The notes: generated by a model from the letters alone, not told the origin. Counted from the first letter of the stretch, positions 46,966 through 56,176 are shown. The stretch: 64,000 nt of DNA from Candidatus Enterococcus willemsii (GCF_009933335.1 NZ_MAEL01000035.1:62001-126000), one strand, 5' to 3'. Numbers and translations are program-made.

Positions 46966-47817
46966 ATGGAAATTATAGAGAAAGCACCCGCAAAGATTAA
47001 TTTGGGATTAGATGTTCTTCGTAAACGCGAAGATGGGTATCATGAGCTTGAAATGGTCATGTCTAGTGTCGATTTGGCGGATCGTTTGACATTTGAGACG
47101 CTTCCTACGAATGAAATTATCGTAGAAACAAATAAGGCTTTTTTGCCAATCGATAAGCGGAACAATGTCTATCAAGCTGCATCTATTCTCAAAGAGCGCT
47201 ATGGAATAGAAGAAGGAATTAAAATCTCTATTACCAAGAATATTCCTGTTGCTGCTGGTTTGGGTGGTGGAAGTACGGATTGTGCTGCTGCACTACGAGG
47301 CATGAATCGTTTGTGGGAATTAAATTTGTCGATGGATGAACTTGTATCGATGGGGGTCCAAGTTGGTACGGATGTCCCGTACTGTTTATATGGTACGACT
47401 GCATTTATTGCGGGGAAAGGTGAAATTGTCCAACCGCTTGTTCCGATGCCCCAATGCTGGGTTGTTTTGGTTAAGCCACGCATTAGTGTATCCACGCGGA
47501 AAATTTTTCAGCAAGTCGAAATGGATAAATTATCTCATCCAGACATGAATAAATTATCAGCAGCCATTTTGGCTCGGGATTATCAAGGGATGTTGCAGCA
47601 TATGGGCAATAGCTTAGAGGACATTACGATTCCTAAACACCCTATTATTCAACAAATTAAAGAGCGAATGCTGAAATATGGTGCGGATGCGGCATTGATG
47701 AGTGGGAGTGGACCAACGGTTTTTGCATTGTGTCAAAAATATTCTCGTGCACAACGAATTGTGAACGGGTTAAAAGGCTTTTGTGATGAAGTGTATCTTG
47801 TTCGTACACTACAGTAA
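46966..47817 (+). CDS. ispE: 4-diphosphocytidyl-2-C-methyl-D-erythritol kinase homologue
   Basis: 283-residue GHMP kinase with APAKINLGLDV start, ATP loop PVAAGLGGGSTDCAA (about residues 92-106) and SGSGPTVFA. IspE acts in the MEP isoprenoid pathway. No other MEP gene is in the window, and enterococci make isoprenoids by the mevalonate route, so its role here is uncertain. Position before purR is as in B. subtilis. Confidence 0.88.
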   Translation: MEIIEKAPAKINLGLDVLRKREDGYHELEMVMSSVDLADRLTFETLPTNEIIVETNKAFLPIDKRNNVYQAASILKERYGIEEGIKISITKNIPVAAGLGGGSTDCAAALRGMNRLWELNLSMDELVSMGVQVGTDVPYCLYGTTAFIAGKGEIVQPLVPMPQCWVVLVKPRISVSTRKIFQQVEMDKLSHPDMNKLSAAILARDYQGMLQHMGNSLEDITIPKHPIIQQIKERMLKYGADAALMSGSGPTVFALCQKYSRAQRIVNGLKGFCDEVYLVRTLQ

Positions 47818-47829
47818 AGCAAACATGGA

Positions 47830-47870
47830 AGAGAATCCTATCTATTTTTGATAGATACGATTCTCTTTTT
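47830..47870 (+). terminator. Terminator after ispE
   Basis: AGAGAATC..ATCTAT pairs with ATAGAT..GATTCTCT; T5 follows. Confidence 0.9.
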
Positions 47871-47871
47871 C

Positions 47872-47900
47872 TTGACGAAAAGCCAAACCTTTGATACATT
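47872..47900 (+). promoter_or_regulatory. adcACB promoter
   Basis: TTGACG, 17 bp, extended -10 TGATACATT (TACATT at 47895-47900). Confidence 0.75.
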
Positions 47901-47912
47901 ATTTTTTGGCAT

Positions 47913-47935
47913 CAAATCGTAAACTTTACGATTTG
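47913..47935. promoter_or_regulatory. Zur box
   Basis: Perfect 11-bp inverted repeat around one central base: AAATCGTAAA half-site and its complement. Close match to the Bacillus Zur box (AAATCGTAAT-N-ATTACGATTT), just downstream of the -10, so zinc-Zur should block adc transcription. Confidence 0.88.
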
Positions 47936-47964
47936 TTTAAATGAAAAGAAATGAGGATCAAACA

Positions 47965-48897
47965 ATGAAAAAAATCCTTTTAACAAGTATCGTTTTATTT
48001 GGTAGCTTGCTGCTAGGTGCTTGTGGGCAATCAGAGCAATCAAATGACATCCAAGTCATGACGACTTTTTATCCAATGTATGAATTTACTAAAGAAGTAG
48101 TCGGTGACGAAGGCCAGGTTGAGTTACTCATTCCAGCTGGAACAGAAGCACATGATTACGAGCCAAGTGCCAAAGATGTTGCTAAAATTTCTGATGCAGA
48201 TGCTTTGGTATACAACAGCAAAGAATTAGAAACATGGATTCCTGATTTATCACAAAGTATTAGCTCAGAAAAAACGACTTTGATTGAAGCAGCTTCCACG
48301 ATTGATTTAATGCCTGCTGGTGAAGAACATGACCACGAGCACGAGCATGAGGGAGCGGAAGCAGAACATCACCATGAACATGATCCACATGTTTGGGTAG
48401 ATCCAGTGATGGCAATTACGGAAGTGGAGACAATTCGTGATGCCTTAAGTGAGAAGTTTCCAGAGAAAAAAGCGACATTTGAAGCCAACGCAGCGGCTTA
48501 CATCAAAGAGTTGCAAGCATTAGATGCAGAATATCGTGCAGCTTTTGAAGGGGCGAAAAATAAAACGTTTGTGACGCAACATGATGCCTTTGCCTATTTG
48601 GCGCATCAGTATGGTTTAACGCAACAAGCGATTGCCGGTTTATCTCCGGATATTGAACCAACGCCAAGTCGTTTAGCAGAATTGAAAGATTTTGTTGATG
48701 AACATCAAGTGAAGGTCATTTATTTTGAAGCCAATGCGTCATCTAAAGTTGCTGAAACACTAGCAAACGAAACCGGTGTGACTTTAGAAGTCTTGAATCC
48801 GTTAGAAAGTTTAACAAAAGATCAACTAACCGCTGGCGAAAATTACATTTCAGTGATGAAAGAAAATTTACAGGCATTACAATTAAGTATTAAATAA
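47965..48897 (+). CDS. adcA: Zinc ABC transporter substrate-binding lipoprotein
   Basis: 310-residue cluster A-I binding protein. Signal peptide with lipobox LGAC (Cys about 21); metal-site His residues in AGTEAHDYEPS and DPHVWVDP; a His/Asp/Glu-rich loop (about residues 122-143) typical of zinc-specific members. ATG at 47965 follows GAGGA; ATG 47941 is upstream of that site. Zur-controlled operon head. Confidence 0.94.
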   Translation: MKKILLTSIVLFGSLLLGACGQSEQSNDIQVMTTFYPMYEFTKEVVGDEGQVELLIPAGTEAHDYEPSAKDVAKISDADALVYNSKELETWIPDLSQSISSEKTTLIEAASTIDLMPAGEEHDHEHEHEGAEAEHHHEHDPHVWVDPVMAITEVETIRDALSEKFPEKKATFEANAAAYIKELQALDAEYRAAFEGAKNKTFVTQHDAFAYLAHQYGLTQQAIAGLSPDIEPTPSRLAELKDFVDEHQVKVIYFEANASSKVAETLANETGVTLEVLNPLESLTKDQLTAGENYISVMKENLQALQLSIK

Positions 48898-48909
48898 GGA
48901 GGGACCAAT

Positions 48910-49590
48910 GTGCATTATATCGAAGTGAAAGATTTAACCTTTTATTACGACGATGAGCCTGTTTTGGATAACGTTCATTACCATGTAGATCCAGGCGAAT
49001 TTGTCATTTTAACTGGTGAAAATGGTGCGGCAAAATCAACCTTAATTCGAGCGACATTAGGCTTATTGAAACCTGCCAAAGGAGAAGTATCAGTAGCAAA
49101 AGTAAATACAGAAGGCAAACGATTAAGTATTGGTTACATTCCGCAACAAATCGCTTCGTTCAATGTCGGTTTTCCAAGTACGGTATTAGAATTAGTTCGT
49201 TCAGGGCGTTATCCGAAAAATCGCTGGTTCAAAAAATTGACCGCACGTGACCATGAGCATGTCAAAAAAGCATTGGAATCAGTGGGCATGTGGGACATGC
49301 GCCACAAACGAATCGGAGAATTATCAGGTGGACAAAAGCAACGTATTAGTTTGGCTCGGCTTTTTGCGACTGACCCAGATTTATTCATTTTAGATGAACC
49401 GACAACAGGAATGGATGAAGAATCTCGGAATAATTTTTACCGTTTGTTGCGACATAGCGCACATCAACATGGGAAAGCTGTGTTAATGATTACGCATGAC
49501 CATGAAGATATTAAGGCATATGCGGATCGACAAATTCGTTTAGTCCGAAAGGAGGATTCACAATGGCGTTGCTTTCATATGAATTCATGA
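48910..49590 (+). CDS. adcC: Zinc ABC transporter ATPase
   Basis: 226-residue ATPase. Walker A reads GENGAAKST: the Gly before Lys is Ala, a variant also seen in ZnuC relatives. Signature LSGGQKQR, Walker [14 protein letters not shown], switch His in ITHDH. GTG start at 48910 with AGGAGGG. Overlaps adcB by 28 bases. Confidence 0.92.
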   Translation: MHYIEVKDLTFYYDDEPVLDNVHYHVDPGEFVILTGENGAAKSTLIRATLGLLKPAKGEVSVAKVNTEGKRLSIGYIPQQIASFNVGFPSTVLELVRSGRYPKNRWFKKLTARDHEHVKKALESVGMWDMRHKRIGELSGGQKQRISLARLFATDPDLFILDEPTTGMDEESRNNFYRLLRHSAHQHGKAVLMITHDHEDIKAYADRQIRLVRKEDSQWRCFHMNS

Positions 49591-50393
49591 GACGTGCGTT
49601 CCTATCGGCGATTTTTATCGCGGGAATTGCCCCGATGCTAGGTGTTTTTCTAGTCATTCGTCGCCAATCATTAATGGCAGATACCTTGTCTCACGTTTCT
49701 TTAGCGGGTGTTGCTTTAGGATTTTTCTTAAATTTAAATCCTACGTTCACCACGATGATTGTTGTTATCTTAGCCGCGGTAGTTTTAGAATATTTGCGTT
49801 CGTTGTATAGTAGTTATTCAGAAATTTCAATTGCGATGTTGATGTCCGGAGGATTGGCATTGGCCTTAGTTTTAATGAATCTGAGTGGCGGTAGTTCATC
49901 GACGAGTATTCAATCGTACTTATTTGGCTCTATTTTGACAATTACACCTAATCAAGTCATTTTCCTAGGTATTTTATTCGTAGTTATTGCAGTCTTGTTC
50001 GTATTATTTAAGAAGCCGATGTATGTCTTGACGTTTGACGAAGATACAGCACATGTGGACGGTTTACCTGTTCATTGGATGTCAATGTTATTTAATGTAG
50101 TAACTGGTGTAGCGATTGCGGTGATGATTCCAATCGCTGGTGCTTTGTTAATTTCAGCGATTATGGTTTTGCCTGCAGCGATTAGTATGCGTTTAGGGAA
50201 AAGTTTCAATATGGTGATACTGATTAGTGTTATTGTTGGTCTAATAGGCATGATTAGTGGTCTTACAAGTTCCTATTATTTATCGACACCACCTGGCGCA
50301 ACCATTACATTAGTGTTTATTATCCTGTTTTTACTGGTTAATTTGGTAAAACGTTGGATTACCTTCACGCAAAGAAAGAGACAAATGAAATAA
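49563..50393 (+). CDS. adcB: Zinc ABC transporter permease
   Basis: 276-residue ABC-3 type permease with about eight hydrophobic helices ([23 protein letters not shown] near residue 32, [18 protein letters not shown] near 190). AAAGGAGG lies inside the end of adcC. Completes the AdcACB zinc uptake system. Confidence 0.92.
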   Translation: MALLSYEFMRRAFLSAIFIAGIAPMLGVFLVIRRQSLMADTLSHVSLAGVALGFFLNLNPTFTTMIVVILAAVVLEYLRSLYSSYSEISIAMLMSGGLALALVLMNLSGGSSSTSIQSYLFGSILTITPNQVIFLGILFVVIAVLFVLFKKPMYVLTFDEDTAHVDGLPVHWMSMLFNVVTGVAIAVMIPIAGALLISAIMVLPAAISMRLGKSFNMVILISVIVGLIGMISGLTSSYYLSTPPGATITLVFIILFLLVNLVKRWITFTQRKRQMK

Positions 50394-50395
50394 GT

Positions 50396-50432
50396 AGAAA
50401 ACGAGAAACGAAAGTTTTTCGTTTTCTTTTTG
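50396..50432 (+). terminator. Terminator after adcB
   Basis: GAAAACGA arm pairs with TCGTTTTC; T5 follows. Confidence 0.8.
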
Positions 50433-50458
50433 TTATAATTGAATAAATTACGAACAAT
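50431..50458 (+). promoter_or_regulatory. purR extended -10 and PurBox-like site
   Basis: TGTTATAAT (-10 at 50434-50439) followed by AATTACGAACAAT (50446-50458), 12 of 13 to the PurBox AWWWCCGAACWWT. Only one box of the usual pair was seen. Confidence 0.5.
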
Positions 50459-50545
50459 TTTAATAAAAAAGAAGAAAATACTCGAAAAAGACAGTAAAAA
50501 CCTTTATAATGAGGAGAAAGAATTTAAGAGAAGGAGTTGGAGTTC

Positions 50546-51367
50546 GTGAAAGTTCGTCGTAGTGAGCGATTAATTGATATGACCCATTATTTGTTAGAGC
50601 ATCCACACAAATTGATTTCCTTAACGTTTTTTGCGAAACGTTATGAATCAGCGAAATCATCGATTAGTGAAGATTTAGCCATTGTAAAGAAAACATTTAA
50701 AGAAAGAGGCACTGGTATTTTAGAGACCATTCCCGGAGCAGCTGGCGGAGTTATTTTTGTGCCAACAATTTCAAAAGAGGAAGCCAAAGAATATATTTTA
50801 GCACTCTCTGATCGTTTGTCTGAACAAAGTCGTTTACTTCCAGGTGGGTACGTGTATTTAACTGACTTACTAGGGGAACCTGATTTGCTTCGCCAAGTTG
50901 GACGAATCATCGCTTCGAAGTATTTAGGTCAAAAAATCGATGCGGTGATGACTGTGGCAACAAAAGGTGTGCCAATTGCTCAAGCCGTTTCCTATTACTT
51001 AAACGCTCCGTTTGTTATTGTACGTCGAGACTCTAAAATTACTGAAGGACCGACAGTCAGTGTCAATTATGCATCAGGTTCCTCCGAACGAATCGAAAAA
51101 ATGGAATTATCAAAACGCAGTTTAAAACGCGGTTCTCGTGTATTAGTCGTTGATGACTTTATGAAAGGCGGCGGCACAATTAACGGTATGCAAGGGTTAA
51201 TTGAAGAATTCGAAGCAGAACTTGTGGGGGTAACTGTTTTTGCTGAAGCAAAATTCCGTGGCGAACGTGCAGTGACCGACTATAGCTCATTATTATTTGT
51301 CGAAGATGTTAATACACAAACCAAAACAATTTCTGTGGTACCAGGAAATTATTTTGATGAAGAATAG
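50546..51367 (+). CDS. purR: Purine operon regulator PurR
   Basis: 273 residues. N-terminal winged helix (about 1-72) and a PRPP-binding phosphoribosyltransferase-fold domain with VLVVDDFMKGGGT (about residues 200-212), which binds PRPP but is not an enzyme. GTG start at 50546 with AAGGAG; an in-frame TTG at 50537 adjoins that site. Represses or activates purine genes by PurBox binding. Confidence 0.94.
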   Translation: MKVRRSERLIDMTHYLLEHPHKLISLTFFAKRYESAKSSISEDLAIVKKTFKERGTGILETIPGAAGGVIFVPTISKEEAKEYILALSDRLSEQSRLLPGGYVYLTDLLGEPDLLRQVGRIIASKYLGQKIDAVMTVATKGVPIAQAVSYYLNAPFVIVRRDSKITEGPTVSVNYASGSSERIEKMELSKRSLKRGSRVLVVDDFMKGGGTINGMQGLIEEFEAELVGVTVFAEAKFRGERAVTDYSSLLFVEDVNTQTKTISVVPGNYFDEE

Positions 51368-51411
51368 TCTGATATAAAATTTGTTGGCATTGTAGAATAA
51401 CCATATAACAA

Positions 51412-51452
51412 AAGCCTCCTCGATATAAAAGAGTGGGCTTTTGTTGTTTTCC
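51412..51452 (+). terminator. Terminator after purR
   Basis: AAAAGCC..CTC pairs with GAG..GGCTTTT; T-rich tail. Confidence 0.75.
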
Positions 51453-51534
51453 ATCTAACCAATCAGCATTTTAGTGGTATAGTCGACTGGAATAAGGTAC
51501 ACTGGCATCATACAAAAAGTGAGGAGTGACCATG

Positions 51535-51936
51535 ATGACGGAAAAAACATTCGTAATTATTAAACCAGATGGCATACAGCGTCAATTAATTGGGAAGGTT
51601 ATACAACGCTTTGAGCAAGCGAATTTAACATTAGAGAAGATGAAAATGAAGACGCTTACGAAAGAAGTGTTAACAGAACACTATCAACATGTGAGCAAGC
51701 AACCATTTTTCCCCGGTTTATGTGCCTTTATGATGGAATGTCCGGTTGTTTTGCTGATTTTATCTGGTGAAAGGGCCGTAGCAAGAGTTCGTCAGCTAGT
51801 TGGTGCAACTGACCCGTTAGAAGCAGCTCCAGGAACAATTCGTGCCGATTTTGGCACGAGTAAACAACGAAATGTTGTGCATGCCTCGGATAGTTTAGAG
51901 TCAGCTACTATCGAAATTGAACGTTTTTTTGGTTGA
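51535..51936 (+). CDS. ndk: Nucleoside diphosphate kinase
   Basis: 133-residue NDK, phosphorylating NDPs via a phosphohistidine. N-terminal KTFVIIKPDGIQR and active-site NVVHASDSLESA (His about residue 115; Gly after it in most members is Ala here). ATG 51535 lies eight bases from GAGGAG; ATG 51532 is also possible. Monocistronic, between purR and glmU. Confidence 0.92.
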   Translation: MTEKTFVIIKPDGIQRQLIGKVIQRFEQANLTLEKMKMKTLTKEVLTEHYQHVSKQPFFPGLCAFMMECPVVLLILSGERAVARVRQLVGATDPLEAAPGTIRADFGTSKQRNVVHASDSLESATIEIERFFG

Positions 51937-52018
51937 AAAAGAGAGGGAAAGAATGGGGAGCCTGCCAGTTTTTAGCGACGGATTATTAATTGGTCTACCT
52001 ATAAAATTTGCGATATAG

Positions 52019-52047
52019 TTGAAAAACCCAAGAAATTGGGCTACACT
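52019..52047 (+). promoter_or_regulatory. glmU promoter
   Basis: TTGAAA, 17 bp, TACACT. The spacer contains the small inverted repeat CCCAA-GAAA-TTGGG (52027-52040). Confidence 0.75.
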
Positions 52048-52080
52048 TAAAAAAGCAAAAAATCGAATGGAGTGAAGCGC

Positions 52081-53454
52081 GTGAATGCACGTTACGCAAT
52101 TATTTTAGCCGCAGGTAAAGGAACACGTATGAAATCAAAATTATATAAAGTGTTGCATCCTGTCTGTGGGAAACCCATGGTAGAACATATTATTAATCGA
52201 GTAGAAGAAACGAATCCAACAGAAATCGTGACGATTGTCGGTCACGGTGCAGATAAAGTTCAATCACAATTAGGTGAACGTAGCCAATACGCCTTGCAAG
52301 CCGAACAATTAGGAACGGGTCATGCGGTCATGCAAGCGGCTGAATTTTTAAAGGGAAAAAAAGGGACGACGCTGGTTATTAGTGGCGATACACCGTTATT
52401 AACTTCTGAAACATTAGATAATTTATTCGAGTATCATCAAGGAAAAGGGGCTTCTGCAACGATTCTAACAGCCCATGCTGAAAATCCAACAGGCTACGGA
52501 CGAATTTTACGTGACCATGTCGGAATTGTTGATCGAATTGTTGAACAAAAAGATGCAACGCCAGAAGAAGCGCAAGTCAAGGAAATCAATACAGGGACGT
52601 ATTGCTTTGATAATGAATTATTATTTGATGCTTTAGAAAACCTAAACACCGATAATGCGCAAGGAGAGTATTATTTAACAGATATCATTGAAATTTTAAA
52701 AGCAGACGGCAAAAATGTCGCCGCTTATCAAACAGAAGATTTCAATGAATCGTTAGGTGTGAATGATCGTGTCGCATTGGCAGAAGCCAACCGTTTGATG
52801 CGTGAACGTATTAATCATCAACACATGCTAAACGGTGTATCTTTCATTGACCCAGCTGCTACTTACATTGATGCAGGAGTCATAATTGGTGCCGAAACGG
52901 TTATCGAACCAGGTGTTTATTTAAAAGGAAAAACAGTCATTGGGGAAAACTGTGTGATTACAGCCCAATCACAAATCGTTGATAGCACGATTGAAGACAA
53001 CGTGACGATTAAAACATCGGTTGTAGAAGAAAGTGTCGTGCGTTCAGGGGCAGATGTAGGACCATATGCGCATTTGCGTCCAAAAGCAGAAATTCATGAA
53101 AATGCCCATGTTGGGAATTTTGTTGAAGTCAAAAATGCTGTAGTGGGCGAAGGAACCAAAGTCGGTCATTTAAGTTATGTCGGTGATGCGACATTAGGAA
53201 AAGACATTAATGTTGGTTGTGGGGTCGTTTTTGTCAATTATGATGGCAAAAAGAAACATCGCACGGTTGTAGGGGATCATAGTTTCATCGGTTCATCTGT
53301 TAATATCATTGCACCTGTAGAAATTGAAGCCAATAGTTGCGTGGCAGCAGGTTCAACAATTACAGATGATATTCCAGAACATGCCTTAGCAATTGCTCGT
53401 GCAAGACAGGTAAATAAAGAGGATTACGCAAAAAAAATTCCATATATGCAATAA
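52081..53454 (+). CDS. glmU: Bifunctional UDP-GlcNAc pyrophosphorylase / GlcN-1-P acetyltransferase
   Basis: 457 residues. N-terminal uridylyltransferase ([15 protein letters not shown], about residues 6-20) and C-terminal left-handed beta-helix acetyltransferase ([23 protein letters not shown], about 330-352). Makes UDP-GlcNAc for peptidoglycan. GTG at 52081 is 9 nt from GGAG; GTG 52072 adjoins that site. Gene order glmU-prs as in B. subtilis. Confidence 0.96.
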   Translation: MNARYAIILAAGKGTRMKSKLYKVLHPVCGKPMVEHIINRVEETNPTEIVTIVGHGADKVQSQLGERSQYALQAEQLGTGHAVMQAAEFLKGKKGTTLVISGDTPLLTSETLDNLFEYHQGKGASATILTAHAENPTGYGRILRDHVGIVDRIVEQKDATPEEAQVKEINTGTYCFDNELLFDALENLNTDNAQGEYYLTDIIEILKADGKNVAAYQTEDFNESLGVNDRVALAEANRLMRERINHQHMLNGVSFIDPAATYIDAGVIIGAETVIEPGVYLKGKTVIGENCVITAQSQIVDSTIEDNVTIKTSVVEESVVRSGADVGPYAHLRPKAEIHENAHVGNFVEVKNAVVGEGTKVGHLSYVGDATLGKDINVGCGVVFVNYDGKKKHRTVVGDHSFIGSSVNIIAPVEIEANSCVAAGSTITDDIPEHALAIARARQVNKEDYAKKIPYMQ

Positions 53455-53488
53455 GTCAATCTAAATGGCTTGATTTCTTAGCGAAAAA

Positions 53489-53537
53489 TGACTACTATTT
53501 ATTAGGAAGATGATTCTAGTAAAATAGTAGTCTTTTT
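53489..53537 (+). terminator. Terminator between glmU and prs
   Basis: GACTACTATTT pairs with AAATAGTAGTC; T5. Long loop (about 25 nt). Confidence 0.75.
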
Positions 53538-53569
53538 ACTAGTCGAATGTAAAGAAAGTGGAGGTTCTC

Positions 53570-54550
53570 ATGTCGAATCATTATTTTGATCCAAAGTTAA
53601 AGATTTTTGCGCTAAACTCTAATCGTCCGTTAGCGGAAAAAATCGCTGCTGCAGTAGGTGTAGAATTAGGTAAGTGTTCTGTAAAACAATTCAGTGATGG
53701 TGAAATTCAAGTCAACATTGAAGAAAGTATTCGTGGTGACCATGTTTACATCGTTCAGTCAACGAGTAGTCCAGTCAATGACAACTTGATGGAATTGTTA
53801 ATTATGATTGATGCGTTAAAACGAGCAAGTGCAAAAACAATCAATGTGGTAATGCCCTATTATGGTTATGCACGTCAAGACCGTAAAGCACGCTCACGTG
53901 AACCAATTACAGCGAAATTAGTAGCGAATATGATTGAAAAAGCAGGCGCAACGCGTATGGTTACTTTAGACTTACACGCATCACAAATTCAAGGTTTCTT
54001 TGATATTCCAGTGGATCATTTGATGGGTGCACCATTAATTGCCAACTATTTCTTAGAAAACAATATTCAAGGTGATGATGTCGTGGTTGTTTCTCCAGAC
54101 CATGGTGGAGTAACACGCGCACGTAAATTAGCTGAATTTTTAAAAGCACCGATTGCAATCATTGACAAACGTCGTCCACGTGCCAATGTAGCAGAAGTAA
54201 TGAATATCATTGGTCATGTCGAAGGCAAAATTTGTGTATTAATCGATGATATCATTGATACAGCAGGTACAATTACATTAGCTGCCAATGCGTTAAAACA
54301 AGCTGGCGCAAAAAGCGTTTATGCTTCTTGTACACACCCTGTATTATCTGGTCCAGCATTGGACCGCATTCAAGACTCCGCAATTGAACGTTTAGTTGTG
54401 ACAGATTCGATTAATCTGCCAGATGAACGCAAAATTGCAAAAATTGATGAAATCAGTGTGGGTGTATTGATGGCGGAAGCAATTAAACGTATCCATGAGA
54501 ACAAACCAGTTAGTCCATTATTTGAAACAAAAGAAGCCTTCAATCAATAA
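53570..54550 (+). CDS. prs: Ribose-phosphate pyrophosphokinase
   Basis: 326-residue class I PRPP synthase. [40 protein letters not shown] flexible/ATP region, [13 protein letters not shown] and PRPP loop [13 protein letters not shown] (about residues 223-235). ATG 53570 follows GGAGG; upstream in-frame 53558 precedes it. Confidence 0.97.
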   Translation: MSNHYFDPKLKIFALNSNRPLAEKIAAAVGVELGKCSVKQFSDGEIQVNIEESIRGDHVYIVQSTSSPVNDNLMELLIMIDALKRASAKTINVVMPYYGYARQDRKARSREPITAKLVANMIEKAGATRMVTLDLHASQIQGFFDIPVDHLMGAPLIANYFLENNIQGDDVVVVSPDHGGVTRARKLAEFLKAPIAIIDKRRPRANVAEVMNIIGHVEGKICVLIDDIIDTAGTITLAANALKQAGAKSVYASCTHPVLSGPALDRIQDSAIERLVVTDSINLPDERKIAKIDEISVGVLMAEAIKRIHENKPVSPLFETKEAFNQ

Positions 54551-54554
54551 AAAA

Positions 54555-54596
54555 ACAAAAAAGTTGTTGTAACGAATGTTGCAACAACTTTTTTAT
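54555..54596 (+). terminator. Terminator after prs
   Basis: AAAAAAGTTGTTG pairs with CAACAACTTTTTT. Confidence 0.92.
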
Positions 54597-54646
54597 TGAA
54601 AAAATAACTGTATAAGAGCGAAAATGTTCTTTTTTCATAATTGCAT

Positions 54647-54802
54647 TTGACAGTTATTCAAAAAAATGATAACCTTTTCATTGTGAAATAATCAAAGCAA
54701 ACAACGAGGAATGTTATCGATTACGAGCATAACCTGTAACTGCATCCAAAACAGATGGGACAGTTATGGGCTTTTTTGCGTTTAAAGAGAAAAGTCGTTG
54801 TT
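54647..54802 (+). promoter_or_regulatory. Promoter and structured leader with internal terminator, upstream of lipoprotein phosphatase
   Basis: Promoter TTGACA (54647-54652), 17 bp, TAACCT (54670-54675). In the leader, ATAAC (54729-54733) can pair with GTTAT (54713-54717), or CATAA.CTGT (54728-54737) with ACAGTTATG (54760-54768) to form a terminator ending in T6 (54772-54777). AACAACGA (54700) also complements TCGTTGTT (54795) across the terminator. No known riboswitch class recognised. Confidence 0.5.
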
Positions 54803-54824
54803 GGCGTAATAGGAGGAAGAAAGT

Positions 54825-55670
54825 ATGAAAAAATTGTTAGGAATGGCAAGTATTATTTTATCATTTGGTTTGGTATTAGCCGGTTGTCAAGGGGGAGCAA
54901 CTGAAAGCACTGATGTATCGTCAACTGTTGAAAAAACAGAGCAAGCAGAAGAATTGACGCTTTATGTTGTTCGTCATGGAAAAACGATGTTGAATACGAC
55001 TGATCGTGTACAAGGATGGTCAGACGCAGTGTTGACGCCTGCAGGTGAAGAAATTGTCACAGCAGCTGGTGTTGGTTTAAAAGACATTGATTTCCAAGCA
55101 GCTTATAGCAGTGATAGTGGTCGTGCTGTTCAGACAGCGCAATTGATTTTAGATGAAAATAAAGCATCTTCGCACTTAGAATTGCATACTGATCGTCGTT
55201 TGCGTGAATTTAACTTTGGTTCATATGAAGGTGATTTAAATCATACCATGTGGCAAGATATTGCCGATGATCATGGGGTCTCATTAGAAGAATTTCTAGC
55301 AAACATGAATCCAAAAGATTTTGCCGATAGTGTGGCAAAACTTGATAAAGAACGCATGAAAAAAGAAGGCATTGAAGAAGGCGTGAATTGGCCGGCAGAA
55401 GACTATGATACGATTACTAGTCGCTTAACAGAAGGACTAGATGCAATTGTTGAAGAAGAATCTAAACATCCAGGCACAGGAAATATTTTGATTACTTCAC
55501 ATGGCTTAAGTATTTCTGCTTTATTAGATACTTTATTTGAAGAATTTGATGTACCAGAAGGCGGACTAAAAAATGCCAGTGTAAATATTATCAAATATAA
55601 AGATGGTAAATACACATTGGGAACAGTGAACGATATGAGTTACGCAGAAGCTGGACAAGCAGCAGAATAG
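54825..55670 (+). CDS. Histidine phosphatase (phosphoglycerate mutase-like) lipoprotein
   Basis: 281 residues. Signal peptide with lipobox LAGC (Cys about 21) and an acidic linker precede a histidine-phosphatase domain with RHG motif YVVRHGKTMLNTTDRVQGW (about residues 52-70), SDSGRAVQTA, EFNFGSYEGD and C-terminal ITSHG. Exported phosphatase; substrate unknown. GGAGGAAG before the ATG. The upstream leader suggests conditional expression. Confidence 0.87.
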   Translation: MKKLLGMASIILSFGLVLAGCQGGATESTDVSSTVEKTEQAEELTLYVVRHGKTMLNTTDRVQGWSDAVLTPAGEEIVTAAGVGLKDIDFQAAYSSDSGRAVQTAQLILDENKASSHLELHTDRRLREFNFGSYEGDLNHTMWQDIADDHGVSLEEFLANMNPKDFADSVAKLDKERMKKEGIEEGVNWPAEDYDTITSRLTEGLDAIVEEESKHPGTGNILITSHGLSISALLDTLFEEFDVPEGGLKNASVNIIKYKDGKYTLGTVNDMSYAEAGQAAE

Positions 55671-55677
55671 AATGATT

Positions 55678-55721
55678 TAGAATGAACAATCCTGAATAGC
55701 GATTGTTCATTCTTTTTTTTT
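55678..55721 (+). terminator. Terminator after lipoprotein phosphatase
   Basis: Perfect 12-bp stem GAATGAACAATC/GATTGTTCATTC and nine T. Confidence 0.95.
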
Positions 55722-55738
55722 GAGAATCATACATAAAA

Positions 55739-55772
55739 TACGACGTTCAAGTATGAATTTACGACGTTTAGG
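55739..55772 (+). promoter_or_regulatory. 21-bp-period direct repeats (LytTR-operator-like) upstream of small-protein cluster
   Basis: TACGACGTTCAAG (55739-55751) and TACGACGTTTAGG (55760-55772), 11 of 13 identical, 21 bp apart start to start. TATACT at 55804-55809 may be the -10; no good -35 exists, as expected for an activated promoter. Confidence 0.5.
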
Positions 55773-55860
55773 ATAAAAACGGAAACAAAAGTTGTTTTCA
55801 GAGTATACTATGTAGAACTTATCAGCAAAGTAATTTTAATAAAAGAAAGTAGGTAAGCTA

Positions 55861-56105
55861 ATGAACTTAAAAAATGGTTGGCGATTAATCACGGATAATC
55901 ACTTAGAATTAAAGTTATTCTCGAATGTTGAGAATTCTAATGAGTTAGTTGTTAGGGACAAAAATGACACGGGGCACTCTGCTCATTTATCATTTCGGAT
56001 GCAGATATTGAAGTACAAGAAATGTCATGGGCAATTTCTTTAAAGTTTGATTGGAAGCATAAAACGATTTATTTAACGGATAGTGAAGAGAAGAGTAATA
56101 GTTAA
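55861..56105 (+). pseudogene. Frameshifted small gene of unknown function
   Basis: The ATG frame runs to a stop at 56043 (60 residues). The -1 frame continues with sensible coding (GALCSFIISDADIEVQEMSW..., ending KSNS at 56105). The frames join at a GGGG run (55971-55974); adding one G would restore one protein of about 81 residues starting MNLKNGWRLITDNHLELK. A TGA at 55965 blocks an earlier switch. It is the first gene of the small-protein cluster and may be distantly related to the paralogues that follow (LK-x-W start). A sequencing error is possible. Confidence 0.6.
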
Positions 56106-56176
56106 AATTTACAGATGCGAATCTCAAAATAAATACCAACAGTTGATCGAAATAAAAAAGAACAGGAGCTCACTTT

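Noticed and set aside
54680-54800. Known riboswitch class before the lipoprotein phosphatase
   Set aside because: I compared the visible words with TPP, preQ1, THF, ZTP, guanidine, SAM and T-box signatures and none fits.
55960-55980. Programmed -1 ribosomal frameshift in the small gene
   Set aside because: No X-XXY-YYZ slippery heptamer in the right phase and a TGA blocks the -1 frame just upstream; an indel in the G run is simpler.
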